Below are positions 43,664 through 52,102 of a stretch of 64,000 nt of DNA, piece after piece. The notes under the pieces are model-generated. The model had not been told where the DNA came from. It saw only the letters and a program-made list of their open reading frames with translations, and ran no database searches. Each line of letters begins with the position of its first letter. Position 1 is the first letter of the stretch. Location: the NCBI RefSeq assembly GCF_903819335.1, contig NZ_CAIJDE010000029.1, positions 287,219 through 351,218 on the forward strand, read 5' to 3'. The translations under genes and the position numbers were made by a program. Source of the stretch: Flavobacterium panici. Lineage in GTDB: Bacteria > Bacteroidota > Bacteroidia > Flavobacteriales > Flavobacteriaceae.

Positions 43664-46600
43664 ATGAATTTAATACGTTTTGCACTCCGCAAACCCATTT
43701 CCATATTAGTATTGGTTGCGGGTCTATTTTTCTTCGGAATTGGTGCCATCAAAGACATTAAGGTAGATATTTTACCAAAAATGAATTTGCCGGTTATTTA
43801 TATTGCGCATCCGTTTGGAGGTTATACGCCAGACCAGATGGAAGCTTATTTTGCTAAAAACTACGTGAATGTTTTGCCTTTTTCGAATGGTATAAAATCC
43901 GTAGAAACCAAAAATATTCAGGGGTTAATGATCATGAAATTAACCTATTATGAAGGTACAAATATGGCTCAGGCTGCTGCCGAGTTAAGTGCGCTTTCCA
44001 ACAGGATTCAGGCAGCATTTCCTCCGGGAACTCAGCCTCCATTTATCATTCGTTTTGATGCTTCTTCCCTTCCAATTGGTCAATTGGTTTTAAGCAGTAA
44101 AGTTAGATCAAACAATGAATTACAGGATTTAGCCAACGTTTATGTTCGTGCTTCGTTTACTGCAATTCCCGGTTTATTATCTCCGGCTCCCTTTGGCGGA
44201 AGCCCAAGAACAATTGAGGTAAATGTTGATCCTGATTTATTGCGTTCGCATAATATGACGCCGGATCAAATTGTGGAAGCAATTCGTTTAAACAACCAAA
44301 CGGCTCCTTCTGGAAACGTTCGTATGGGCGACAAAAACTATATTACTCCAACAAATAATACGATTAAAGAAGTTAAGGATTTTGAGCAGATTCCGTTATT
44401 TAAAGGCGGCGTTCAAAACTTAAAATTAGGAGATGTTGCTTCTGTAAAAGATGGTGCCGATATTACGGCAGGTTATGCTTTAGTAAACGGAAAACGTTCT
44501 GTTTATATTAGTATTGCAAAAGCGGGTGATGCTTCGACCTGGGATGTGGTTCAGAAATTAAAAGCCGAACTTCCTAAAATTCAAAGTACACTTCCTGAAG
44601 ATGTAAAATTATCTTATGAGTTTGACCAGTCGGTTTATGTAATCAACTCGGTTAAAAGTTTAATTACTGAAGGAATTATTGGTGCGGTTTTAACCGGATT
44701 AATGGTATTGCTTTTCCTTGGAGACCGTCGTGCAGCTTTGATTGTAATTATGACGATTCCAATTTCGGTAATTTCGGGAGTTTTATTTTTGAAACTATTT
44801 GGGCAAACGATCAACTTAATGTCTTTATCAGGATTAGCTTTGGCAATTGGTATTTTGGTGGATGAAAGTACAGTAACTATTGAAAATATTCACCAGCATC
44901 TTGATATGGGTAAACCCAAGGCACTCGCCATTTGGGATGCGTGTCAGGAAATTGCATTGCCTAAATTATTAATCTTACTTTGTATTCTTGCCGTGTTTGC
45001 GCCAGCGTTTACCATGGTTGGTATTCCGGGAGCATTGTTCCTGCCTTTGGCTTTAGCGATTGGATTTTCGATGGTTATTTCGTTTTTATTATCTCAGACT
45101 TTTGTTCCTGTAATGGCAAACTGGTTAATGAAAGGTCATGAAAAACACGATCATGGCCCGGAAATTACAGATGATGAAGCTGAATTTAGAGACTGCGGTT
45201 TAACTCCGGAATCTGAAAAAGATTTGATAACACAGAAAAAAGGTTACGTTGAAAAAATCGATACGGATAATAACGGAAAAATAAGTCTTTTTGAAAGATT
45301 CAGAGTTCGTTTTATGAGAACTTTAGATCGATTATTTCCATACAAAAAAGCGACAAGTATTATATATCTGGTTTCGGCTACCGCTTTAGCAATTGTATTT
45401 ATTGGTTTTATTGGAAAAGATGTATTCCCAAAAACAAATTCAAGTCAGTTTCAATTGAGAATGCGCGCTGTTGACGGAACTCGTTTAGAAAGAACAGAAG
45501 AACAAGCCAGAATTGTTTTAAAAGAATTAGAGAAAATGGTTGGAAAAGAGCATATCGGAATCACTTCTGTTTATGTGGGACAACACCCGTCTTTATTCTC
45601 CATTAACCCTATTTATTTGTTCATGGCAGGTTCTCATGAAGCGGTATTTCAGGTAAGTTTAAAAGAATATCATGTTGATATGGATGAGTTTAAAGATGAC
45701 TTTAGAGCAAGACTTAAAAAAGTACTGCCAAATACGAAAGTTTCTTTTGAACCAATCGAATTAACTGATAAAGTTTTAAGTCAAGGTTCTCCTACTCCAA
45801 TCGAAATTCGAATTGCAGGAAAAGACAAAAAACGAAATGAGTTATACGCCAATCAAATTGTTGATAAACTAAAAGCGATTTCTTATTTCAGAGATGTGCA
45901 AATTGGTCAGCCAATTCACTATCCGGCAATGAATATTGATATTGACAGAACCCGTGCTGCAGAATTAGGCGTTGATATGAATGATATTTCGCGTTCACTA
46001 GTGGCTTCGACTTCATCATCAAGATATACAGAAAAAAATACATGGGTTGACGAAAGAGCGGGATTATCATACAACGTTCAGGTTCAGGTTCCTTTAAATA
46101 AGATGAAAAGTAGAACTGATATTGGAGAAATTCCGGTATTAAGAAACTCGATTCGTCCGGTTTTAAGTGACGTTGCTAAAATTACACCAACTTATGTAAG
46201 TGGAGAAAATGACAATTTAGGGGCTATGCCATACATTACCGTTACGGCAAACATCAACCAAACCGATTTAGGTACGGCTGCAAAAGATGTGGGCAAAACA
46301 ATTAGTTCATTAGGCGAATTACCTCGTGGTTTGTTCATTTCGCCAATTGGGTTAAGTACTGTATTGAGCGAAACATTAAGTAGTTTACAAACAGGATTAT
46401 TGGTTGCCGTTTTTGTAATCTTCTTAATGTTAGCCGCTAATTTCCAGTCGTTCAAAGTTTCATTGGTAATTTTAACAACGGTTCCTGCGGTTGTTTTAGG
46501 AGCTTTATTAATGCTTACGCTTACAGGATCTACGTTGAATTTACAATCGTATATGGGAATCATTATGTCGGTTGGGGTTTCGATTGCCAATGCCGTTTTA

Positions 46601-46954
46601 CTGGTCACGAATGCCGAACAATTACGTAAACGAAACGGAAACGCTTTAGAGTCTGCACGTGAAGCTGCGGCGCTGCGTCTTCGTCCGATTATTATGACTT
46701 CGGTTGCGATGATTGCGGGAATGTTACCTATGGCAATTGGACACGGTGAAGGCGGCGATCAGGTTTCTCCGTTAGGAAGAGCGGTTATTGGCGGATTATT
46801 ATTTTCTACTTTTGCCGTATTATTAATTCTTCCTCAGATTTTTGCCTGGGCACAAGAAAAAACATCGACACAATCTGTTTCTTTAGATCCTGAAGACGAA
46901 GAAAGCATCCATTATATCTCATCAATAAGTAAGTCGAAAGTTGAAAAGTCATAA
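43664..46954 (+). CDS. RND efflux transporter with an EF-hand loop
   Basis: This 1096-residue inner-membrane proton-driven pump has twelve membrane segments, with IKVDILPKMNLPVIYI at the start of the first periplasmic domain and ALAIGILVDESTVTIENI in TM4 carrying charged residues. The segment between TM6 and TM7 is unusually long and includes HEKHDHGPE and, at residues 533-544, DTDNNGKISLFE, a canonical EF-hand loop. It lies between tolC and the membrane-fusion gene. Substrate class (drug, metal or other) is unclear. Confidence 0.93.
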   Translation: MNLIRFALRKPISILVLVAGLFFFGIGAIKDIKVDILPKMNLPVIYIAHPFGGYTPDQMEAYFAKNYVNVLPFSNGIKSVETKNIQGLMIMKLTYYEGTNMAQAAAELSALSNRIQAAFPPGTQPPFIIRFDASSLPIGQLVLSSKVRSNNELQDLANVYVRASFTAIPGLLSPAPFGGSPRTIEVNVDPDLLRSHNMTPDQIVEAIRLNNQTAPSGNVRMGDKNYITPTNNTIKEVKDFEQIPLFKGGVQNLKLGDVASVKDGADITAGYALVNGKRSVYISIAKAGDASTWDVVQKLKAELPKIQSTLPEDVKLSYEFDQSVYVINSVKSLITEGIIGAVLTGLMVLLFLGDRRAALIVIMTIPISVISGVLFLKLFGQTINLMSLSGLALAIGILVDESTVTIENIHQHLDMGKPKALAIWDACQEIALPKLLILLCILAVFAPAFTMVGIPGALFLPLALAIGFSMVISFLLSQTFVPVMANWLMKGHEKHDHGPEITDDEAEFRDCGLTPESEKDLITQKKGYVEKIDTDNNGKISLFERFRVRFMRTLDRLFPYKKATSIIYLVSATALAIVFIGFIGKDVFPKTNSSQFQLRMRAVDGTRLERTEEQARIVLKELEKMVGKEHIGITSVYVGQHPSLFSINPIYLFMAGSHEAVFQVSLKEYHVDMDEFKDDFRARLKKVLPNTKVSFEPIELTDKVLSQGSPTPIEIRIAGKDKKRNELYANQIVDKLKAISYFRDVQIGQPIHYPAMNIDIDRTRAAELGVDMNDISRSLVASTSSSRYTEKNTWVDERAGLSYNVQVQVPLNKMKSRTDIGEIPVLRNSIRPVLSDVAKITPTYVSGENDNLGAMPYITVTANINQTDLGTAAKDVGKTISSLGELPRGLFISPIGLSTVLSETLSSLQTGLLVAVFVIFLMLAANFQSFKVSLVILTTVPAVVLGALLMLTLTGSTLNLQSYMGIIMSVGVSIANAVLLVTNAEQLRKRNGNALESAREAAALRLRPIIMTSVAMIAGMLPMAIGHGEGGDQVSPLGRAVIGGLLFSTFAVLLILPQIFAWAQEKTSTQSVSLDPEDEESIHYISSISKSKVEKS

Positions 46955-47025
46955 AGTTGAAAGTCCAATCGTGGTGAAAAAACTTCGATAACTTTTATCC
47001 TTTAATAATCATATAAAACCAAAAA

Positions 47026-48111
47026 ATGAAAAATAAAATACAATATAGCGCGCTGTTTTTTGCAGCATTATTTTTCCTTAACAGCTGTAATTCAAAGAAA
47101 GAAGAACCTGTTGTGGCAGAAATTGAACCTAAAACTGAAACGTTTCTTTTAGAAAAAGAAAAACTAAGTACAGAATTGCGTTTACCAGCCGAATTAACTG
47201 GTTTTCAACAAGTAGATTTATACGCAAAAGTGAGCAGTTTCGTAAAATTATTGAAAGTTGATATTGGTACGAAAGTAAAAAAAGGACAGCTTTTAATTGT
47301 TTTAGAAGCTCCTGAAATCAGTTCACAGCTGGCTGCAGCCGAATCGAGATTAAAATCGATGGAAGCGATTTATACAACGAGCAAAAGTACTTACAACCGC
47401 TTGTATGAAACCAGCAAGGTTGAAGGAACGATTTCTAAAAATGATTTAGAAATGGCAAGCGGAAAAAAGAATTCTGATTACGCACAATACCAAGCCGCAA
47501 TTGCTGCGCATAAAGAAGTTTCGATTATGAGAGGTTATCTTGAAATCCGCGCTCCGTTTGATGGCGTTGTGGCGGCAAGAAACGTGAATTTAGGAACATT
47601 TGTTGGTCCGGCAGGAAAAGGTTCAGATTTGCCTTTATTGACCATTCAACAGCAGGATAAATTACGTTTGGCGGTTTCAATTCCGGAATTGTATACAGGA
47701 TATTTACACGAAGGCGACGAAATGAGTTTTAATGTAAAATCACTGCCTGAAACTTTTAAAGCTAAAATTACCAGAATGTCTGGTGCTTTAGATTTAAAAT
47801 TGCGTTCTGAGCGTGTTGAAATGGATGTTGTGAACACCAAAAAAGATTTATTACCTGGAATGGTTGCCGAAGTTTTACTACCGCTTAACGCGAAAGACAG
47901 CACATTTGTAGTTCCAAAATCAGCAGTGGTGAATTCTGCTGAAGGTTTGTTTGTAATTAGAGTTGTAAATCATAAAGCAAACAGAGTTGACATTAAAAAA
48001 GGAAGAGAAATCGACGATAAAATCGAAATTTTCGGAGATTTAAACCTTAAAGATAAACTGGTAAAAATTGCCAGCGAAGAAACTAAGGAAGGCGATATCA
48101 TAAACGAATAA
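47026..48111 (+). CDS. Periplasmic membrane-fusion protein (RND adaptor)
   Basis: This 361-residue lipoprotein (lipobox FLNSC, Cys21) is the adaptor joining RND pump and TolC. It has a lipoyl half-motif DIGTKVKKGQLLIVLEAPE, a coiled-coil hairpin, the second lipoyl half with IRAPFDGVVAARNVNLGTFV, and a beta-barrel domain. It is last in the tolC-RND-MFP operon and ends before two hairpins including a clear terminator. Gene order differs from the more common adaptor-pump-channel order. Confidence 0.93.
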   Translation: MKNKIQYSALFFAALFFLNSCNSKKEEPVVAEIEPKTETFLLEKEKLSTELRLPAELTGFQQVDLYAKVSSFVKLLKVDIGTKVKKGQLLIVLEAPEISSQLAAAESRLKSMEAIYTTSKSTYNRLYETSKVEGTISKNDLEMASGKKNSDYAQYQAAIAAHKEVSIMRGYLEIRAPFDGVVAARNVNLGTFVGPAGKGSDLPLLTIQQQDKLRLAVSIPELYTGYLHEGDEMSFNVKSLPETFKAKITRMSGALDLKLRSERVEMDVVNTKKDLLPGMVAEVLLPLNAKDSTFVVPKSAVVNSAEGLFVIRVVNHKANRVDIKKGREIDDKIEIFGDLNLKDKLVKIASEETKEGDIINE

Positions 48112-48168
48112 CCTGCGTTTAGTCTTCAATTTAGTGATTACCAAAAACTGTACGCATTCTTGAATGCG

Positions 48169-48254
48169 GCATTTTAAAATTGTTACTGATTTTAAAATGC
48201 AAATTTAAAATTTGCCTTGAAGGACGATACTTGATATAGTGTCGTCCTTTTTTG
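48169..48254 (+). terminator. Double hairpin terminator of the efflux operon
   Basis: A GCATTTTAAAAT dyad (48169-48200) is followed by an 11-bp stem AAGGACGATAC/GTGTCGTCCTT (48220-48249) ending in a T run. Confidence 0.85.
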
Positions 48255-48289
48255 TTTTGCCACGAAGGCGCTAAGGCACAAAGTTTTTT
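48255..48289. repeat. Dispersed repeat TTTTGCCACGAAGGC, copy 2
   Basis: It differs from the copy at 35823-35858 at only a couple of purines and again lies just after a gene end. Confidence 0.8.
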
Positions 48290-48346
48290 CTTATTTTTGG
48301 ATTAAACATATCTAATAATCCTTTCTATAATCACAAATATTTAAAA

Positions 48347-48892
48347 ATGAAATTATCTGTAATTCTATTTCTTTTTACTTCTCTTTCGTTTGCACAAATG
48401 CTAAACTACGAAATGATGAAAAAAGATTTATTAAATGATGTTATTAGACAAGAAGCTTTCAATAAAGGAGAAACTTTTATTGCTACAAAAATTGATTCTG
48501 TAAACGTAGAACATTTATTAAAATTGATGCTAGAAAAACCGTATATAAATAATTCAGACATTGAAAGTGAAAGTCTTATATTAACTGGTGAAGAATTACA
48601 ATATCTTTCTGAAGGTATTCGAAAGCAATACAAAAAGGAATGGAAAGAAGACGATTTTAGCAATCGTAAATTAATTAAGAAATCGGATATTTTGGAATAC
48701 CTTGATAAATACACTAACAATCAAGTTATTATGATTTCAGATCCTATATATATTAAAACGGATAACACTGTATGTATATATCTTGCAAAATTATGCCGCA
48801 CTACAGGTTACGGAAGTTCAAGTATTGTCCTCTACACTAAAAAAGGCGAAATATGGAAAAAGTCTTTTGATATTGTTGAAGATAATTATTAA
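48347..48892 (+). CDS. Secreted hypothetical protein
   Basis: This 181-residue protein has a short signal peptide (MKLSVILFLFTSLSFAQ). The mature part is helical and highly charged, with LTGEELQYLSEGIRKQYKKE and a C-terminal beta segment (TVCIYLAKLCRTTGYGSSS). I do not recognise the family. It stands alone between the efflux operon terminator and the converging two-gene membrane operon. No neighbours suggest a role. Confidence 0.75.
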   Translation: MKLSVILFLFTSLSFAQMLNYEMMKKDLLNDVIRQEAFNKGETFIATKIDSVNVEHLLKLMLEKPYINNSDIESESLILTGEELQYLSEGIRKQYKKEWKEDDFSNRKLIKKSDILEYLDKYTNNQVIMISDPIYIKTDNTVCIYLAKLCRTTGYGSSSIVLYTKKGEIWKKSFDIVEDNY

Positions 48893-49031
48893 CAAATTAT
48901 TTATAAATGAATGCTTTTACAATTCTATCATTCAAATTGTTTTGGCCAGCCAAGTGTGCTTATTTGTACAACAAATTCTTCTGCTTCTTTATTTGTTTCG
49001 ATCAGTTATAAAGTGTTGCTTGTTATTATTT

Positions 49032-49358
49032 TCATTTTATTTCAAGTCTTGCGAAATCTGTGCTAAAATGTGTTAATAGAGCGGCAGTAATCATTCCTAG
49101 AACAATCGCGATCAATGCATCTGAAGGTTGTTCTTGTGTCCTCCAGTGTGTTGGGAATATTGTGACGTTTTTACTAAAAGGTAACACCTCAAATCTGAGA
49201 AGAACATTATTATAAAATTGCGCGCCAACTGGTGTCAACAAATATTTATCATCTTCTGATTGTGCAATCTTCCAAGTTTCTAAAGTACCGCTTTTAACAG
49301 CTTTAAAAATTTGTTCTCTTAGTTGTGTTGCATTTGGAGTAATTATTTCAATTTGCAT
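49032..49358 (-). CDS. Hypothetical tail-anchored membrane protein
   Basis: This 108-residue protein has a soluble N-terminal part (MQIEIITPNATQLREQIF, KYLLTPVGAQFYNNVLLRFE) and one hydrophobic segment near the C-terminus (ALIAIVLGMITAALLTHF, about 81-98). It follows the 306-residue gene by 11 bases and is surely co-transcribed with it. I recognise no family. The two together look like a membrane complex; a defence or stress role is only speculation. Confidence 0.75.
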   Translation of the reverse strand: MQIEIITPNATQLREQIFKAVKSGTLETWKIAQSEDDKYLLTPVGAQFYNNVLLRFEVLPFSKNVTIFPTHWRTQEQPSDALIAIVLGMITAALLTHFSTDFARLEIK

Positions 49359-49369
49359 AGTTACTATAT

Positions 49370-50290
49370 TTAGAGGTTGTGTTTAAATCTAAAATTCTGA
49401 TAATATTTTAAATTTTTCTTTTTTACATACTCAATAAAATCTTTTCCATGATCTGAGATTTGATAAATTCCTTTATTGTTTTTAATGAGAACTTTTAGTT
49501 CTATTAAAACTTTTAAGAATGCATCATCGATCCAAGTCGAGTCGATTGTATTATTTTCAGTCTTGTTTAAATCAGATATTGAGAAAAGTTGATCTAACTG
49601 CCAATTTGCGAAGATTCCTTCTGACATTGCTTTTAGGATTGTTTCATTTGAATATTTATCAAATTCTTTTCCAATTCCTAAGGTTTCTCGAATTTTTTCA
49701 GGATCAATATATTTATATTCCTGAATATTAGAAAATAGATTTTCATTATTTATATTCGCTTCTTTTAATTTTGCGTTTAGTTGATCAATTGAATTTTTAT
49801 TAGCAATTTCCATTTGTCTTTTCGATTCTTCTAATTGCTCTTTTGAATCTTCCAAAAATTTTATCCTATCGATGAAGTCTTGTTTTTCTCTATTACCGGA
49901 TTCCGCATTTTTTAAATCTAGTTCAACTATTGCGAGAGTGATTTTTTCTTTTATAACAAATTGCTTTGATTTATATACACTCTTTATTCTTTTTTCCTTT
50001 GTCGGTTCAAGCTTTTCGTCCACCCACACCATCAGCATGGGAATTAAAAAAGTATATACACCAACCATTAGAATAGGAACTATTATTGCTAGTACTGTCC
50101 AATACCAAGTGTCAAAGTAAAAATCAACTGCTTTTAGTCTATTTTCAATTTTTTCGTCCGAAAATATAAGTATTACTATTGGTCTCCAATTAAAAATGAT
50201 AAAAGAACAGATGAAAGATCTCACAATAGGTGTCTTTAAGCGTTCTTTTGATGAGTCAATTGTGCTTTGTATTAATTCTGTTATAGTCAT
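49370..50290 (-). CDS. Membrane protein with coiled coil and winged-helix-like C-terminus
   Basis: This 306-residue protein starts MTITELIQST. Two hydrophobic segments (~28-48 and ~62-86) are followed by a charged region and a coiled coil (IKFLEDSKEQLEESKRQMEI, ~138-185). The last ~80 residues, ending GIYQISDHGKDFIEYVKKKN, resemble a small winged-helix domain. The arrangement, membrane anchor plus coiled coil plus compact end domain, would suit a cytoplasm-facing sensor or effector. Not recognised as a family; cotranscribed with the tail-anchored protein. Confidence 0.75.
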   Translation of the reverse strand: MTITELIQSTIDSSKERLKTPIVRSFICSFIIFNWRPIVILIFSDEKIENRLKAVDFYFDTWYWTVLAIIVPILMVGVYTFLIPMLMVWVDEKLEPTKEKRIKSVYKSKQFVIKEKITLAIVELDLKNAESGNREKQDFIDRIKFLEDSKEQLEESKRQMEIANKNSIDQLNAKLKEANINNENLFSNIQEYKYIDPEKIRETLGIGKEFDKYSNETILKAMSEGIFANWQLDQLFSISDLNKTENNTIDSTWIDDAFLKVLIELKVLIKNNKGIYQISDHGKDFIEYVKKKNLKYYQNFRFKHNL

Positions 50291-50535
50291 TGGTTAGTTT
50301 TAATTGAAACAAACATAATAAAAATAGGTAAATACTGCTAAAAACAACCGATACTAAATGTACGACGTAAATTTTGCTTTTATATTTTCGATCGATTTTT
50401 TTGTGTTCAAATCCATTTTAAGATTACGTTCATTAAATTATTTTTGATATTTAATGAGCATTATTTTCAAAGATAAAAGTATATAGATCTTTTTATTTTC
50501 GTTTACGGATTTCCATACATCAATTTATTTTTCTA

Positions 50536-50543
50536 TATTTTTG
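50536..50543 (+). promoter_or_regulatory. Probable -7 box of the 85-residue gene
   Basis: TATTTTTG matches TAnnTTTG, 29 bases before the ATG. The 281-base gap 50291-50571 holds divergent promoter sequence and no other gene. Confidence 0.4.
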
Positions 50544-50571
50544 TTACACAATAACATGTAAAAAATTAATT

Positions 50572-50829
50572 ATGATCACTAAAAAAGATTTAATAAAACT
50601 GGGATATAATAAGAAACAAGACCGAAACCTAGGTAGATCTATTTCAGAAGATTTTCGATTCGGTGAGGCAGGAGAAAGAGAGTATCTTGTTAATTTAACT
50701 GACGATGGTGTTCTTAGTGTAGATTTTGGAATAAAAAAGGGACAAGGCTCATCAAAAAGAAAACCAAATCTTGCAAACATTACCAGTCTTGACGAATTTA
50801 TAGCTTGGCATAATGCCTATGAAGTTTAA
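50572..50829 (+). CDS. Small hypothetical protein, 85 residues
   Basis: The protein begins MITKKDLIKLGYNKKQ and continues with FRFGEAGEREYLVNLTDDG and VDFGIKKGQGSSKRK; it is basic and has no signal or membrane segment. The mix of an N-terminal helix and short beta strands gives no family I know. It sits between the two-gene membrane operon, divergent from it, and a tRNA-like gene. Codon use looks native and there is a promoter-like box upstream, so I think it is real. Confidence 0.65.
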   Translation: MITKKDLIKLGYNKKQDRNLGRSISEDFRFGEAGEREYLVNLTDDGVLSVDFGIKKGQGSSKRKPNLANITSLDEFIAWHNAYEV

Positions 50830-50899
50830 TGTAGTGATAAAACTATATCAATATAAATTCTTTTTATAAGAAGGTATTGCTTTAGTTTTAACATTAATA

Positions 50900-50907
50900 T
50901 ACCTTTG
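50900..50907 (+). promoter_or_regulatory. Probable -7 box of the tRNA-like gene
   Basis: TACCTTTG matches TAnnTTTG and would start a transcript about 30 bases before the tRNA-like fold. Confidence 0.5.
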
Positions 50908-50942
50908 TAATATCAATTCTAAGAAAGCACGCTAGTTTTTTT

Positions 50943-51025
50943 CTAGGATTGCTGAGTGGTTTAAGGAAGCAGGCTGATACCCTGTCGCTCGTAATGAGCC
51001 ATGGGTTCGAATCCCATATCCCCCG
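50943..51025 (+). tRNA. Atypical class II tRNA-like gene, anticodon GAT
   Basis: The T arm is perfect (ATGGG, loop TTCGAAT, CCCAT). The anticodon arm is GCAGG, loop CTGATAC, CCTGT, so U33 is followed by GAT at 50976-50978. A 4-bp variable arm GCTC/GAGC with loop GTAAT makes it class II like Ser, Leu or Tyr tRNAs, yet GAT would read isoleucine codons, whose tRNA is class I. The D-loop GAGTGGTTTAAGG is Ser-like. Only four acceptor pairs form (GGAT with ATCC); the outer three mismatch, and the D stem is weak. No CCA is encoded. Own promoter-like box and terminator flank it. Confidence 0.65.
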
Positions 51026-51027
51026 CT

Positions 51028-51052
51028 AAGGGGCTTTAAGTAGCCCCTTTTT
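51028..51052 (+). terminator. Intrinsic terminator of the tRNA-like gene
   Basis: An 8-bp stem AAGGGGCT/AGCCCCTT with a 6-base loop is followed by TTTTT. Confidence 0.9.
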
Positions 51053-51172
51053 CATTAGGGGAATTTATTGATTCCAACAACGTTGATTTATATAACTTCT
51101 GCATAAGGAAAAGGTGAGTTTTACCCGCTCCAAAAAGTCCCCGTGCACGCAAAAATGATAACAATTTAAATA

Positions 51173-51206
51173 AAAAACCTCGATTTTAAAAAATCGAGGT
51201 TTTTTT
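51173..51206. terminator. Terminator of the 80-residue duplicated gene
   Basis: A stem of about 14 bp centred on CCTCGATTTT with an A-rich loop and T/A tracts on both sides. The copy at 52962-52996 is closely related. Confidence 0.85.
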
Positions 51207-51213
51207 ATAAACT

Positions 51214-51456
51214 TTATTCATTCTCCAAATAAGGATTCAAAACTTCAGCCAATTCATTCAGCCAAAAAAAGCTGTTTTCTAAATTATCTATTCCGTTTTG
51301 AAGAGTTTCATGTTCTCGCATAACGCCTAAAGCAAGGATATAATTTACCTGCCTTATTGCTTTGGCCATGTCTTGCGGATCAATTTTAGTGTTGAAGAAA
51401 TTTAGAAGCCTTGTTTCGGCTTCTGTTGAAAGGGTGTTTGTTTTCATGTCTTCCAT
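51214..51456 (-). CDS. Small hypothetical protein, duplicated gene copy 1
   Basis: This 80-residue cytoplasmic protein reads TEAETRLLNFFNTKIDPQDM and ends ELAEVLNPYLENE; it is mostly helical. Apart from the first residues and the last three, it is nearly identical to the protein at 53004-53237. The start is MED at 51456, with a second Met three codons on. It has its own terminator. Function unknown; the family is not one I recognise. Confidence 0.8.
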   Translation of the reverse strand: MEDMKTNTLSTEAETRLLNFFNTKIDPQDMAKAIRQVNYILALGVMREHETLQNGIDNLENSFFWLNELAEVLNPYLENE

Positions 51457-51655
51457 TTAATGAATTAAAGCCTATTTTGGTAAGACATATTACTTGTCAA
51501 ACCATAAAGGCAAATTTTACTTTATTTTAAATGTGAAGATTTAAGAACTTCAAATGTAGAGAAAAACATTTTTAAAAGAAAGATTTTTCTTTCAATTAAT
51601 ATATTGCTTTTATCAAATATAAGAAATCTATATTTCAGGAGGTATTTATCACCTT

Positions 51656-51764
51656 TTTGTCATTTCGACCGAAGGGAGAAATCGCACTAGAAACTCCGCA
51701 AAGTGAGTCCACAATCTTTGTCGAGCTACTTGTGGAGATTTCTCCCTTCGGTCGAAATGACAAA
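51656..51764. repeat. 28-bp inverted repeat (GTCATTTCGACCGAAGGGAG type)
   Basis: Perfect arms at 51656-51683 and 51737-51764. The loop shares CGCACTAGAAACTCC and ATCTTTGTCGA with the element at 5775-5878. Confidence 0.9.
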
Positions 51765-51844
51765 CTAGACGTAAAATAGGAACGCTAACACTAGCAAAAG
51801 ACAAAAAAATCAAAAATAAACTCCACAATTATTTTAAAACATAG

Positions 51845-52022
51845 CCTCTGGTTTCAACCAGAGGAACGCAAAGATTAATCCTCAATTAATTAAAAAAATC
51901 AATTGCCTCCAGCTTTAGCTGGAGGTATAAATAAGAATAATTGTAAGGCTTTAGCCAAAATGCGTGTTTTGGCTAAAGCCTTATTACTATTGAATCTTTT
52001 AATCCCCTAGTTAAAACTAGGG
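51845..52022. repeat. Cluster of four short palindromes
   Basis: Hairpins at 51845-51864 (CCTCTGGTT), 51906-51925 (CCTCCAGCT), 51945-51982 (AAGGCTTTAGCCAAAA) and 52005-52022 (CCCTAG) follow each other. With the preceding element they fill most of 51457-52102, which holds no gene. Confidence 0.8.
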
Positions 52023-52102
52023 ACTATTCAATAAAAAAAATGCAAGACCAAAATTGATCTTGCATTTTTTGCAATTTGACAAATCTAGATAAAATATCTT
52101 TT

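Noticed and set aside
50943..51025. Ordinary serine tRNA
   Set aside because: The variable arm is class II, but the anticodon with a proper U33 is GAT rather than a serine anticodon, and the acceptor stem does not close.
49032..51052. Integrated prophage or ICE at the tRNA-like gene
   Set aside because: No integrase, relaxase, phage structural gene or flanking direct repeat of the tRNA end was found nearby.
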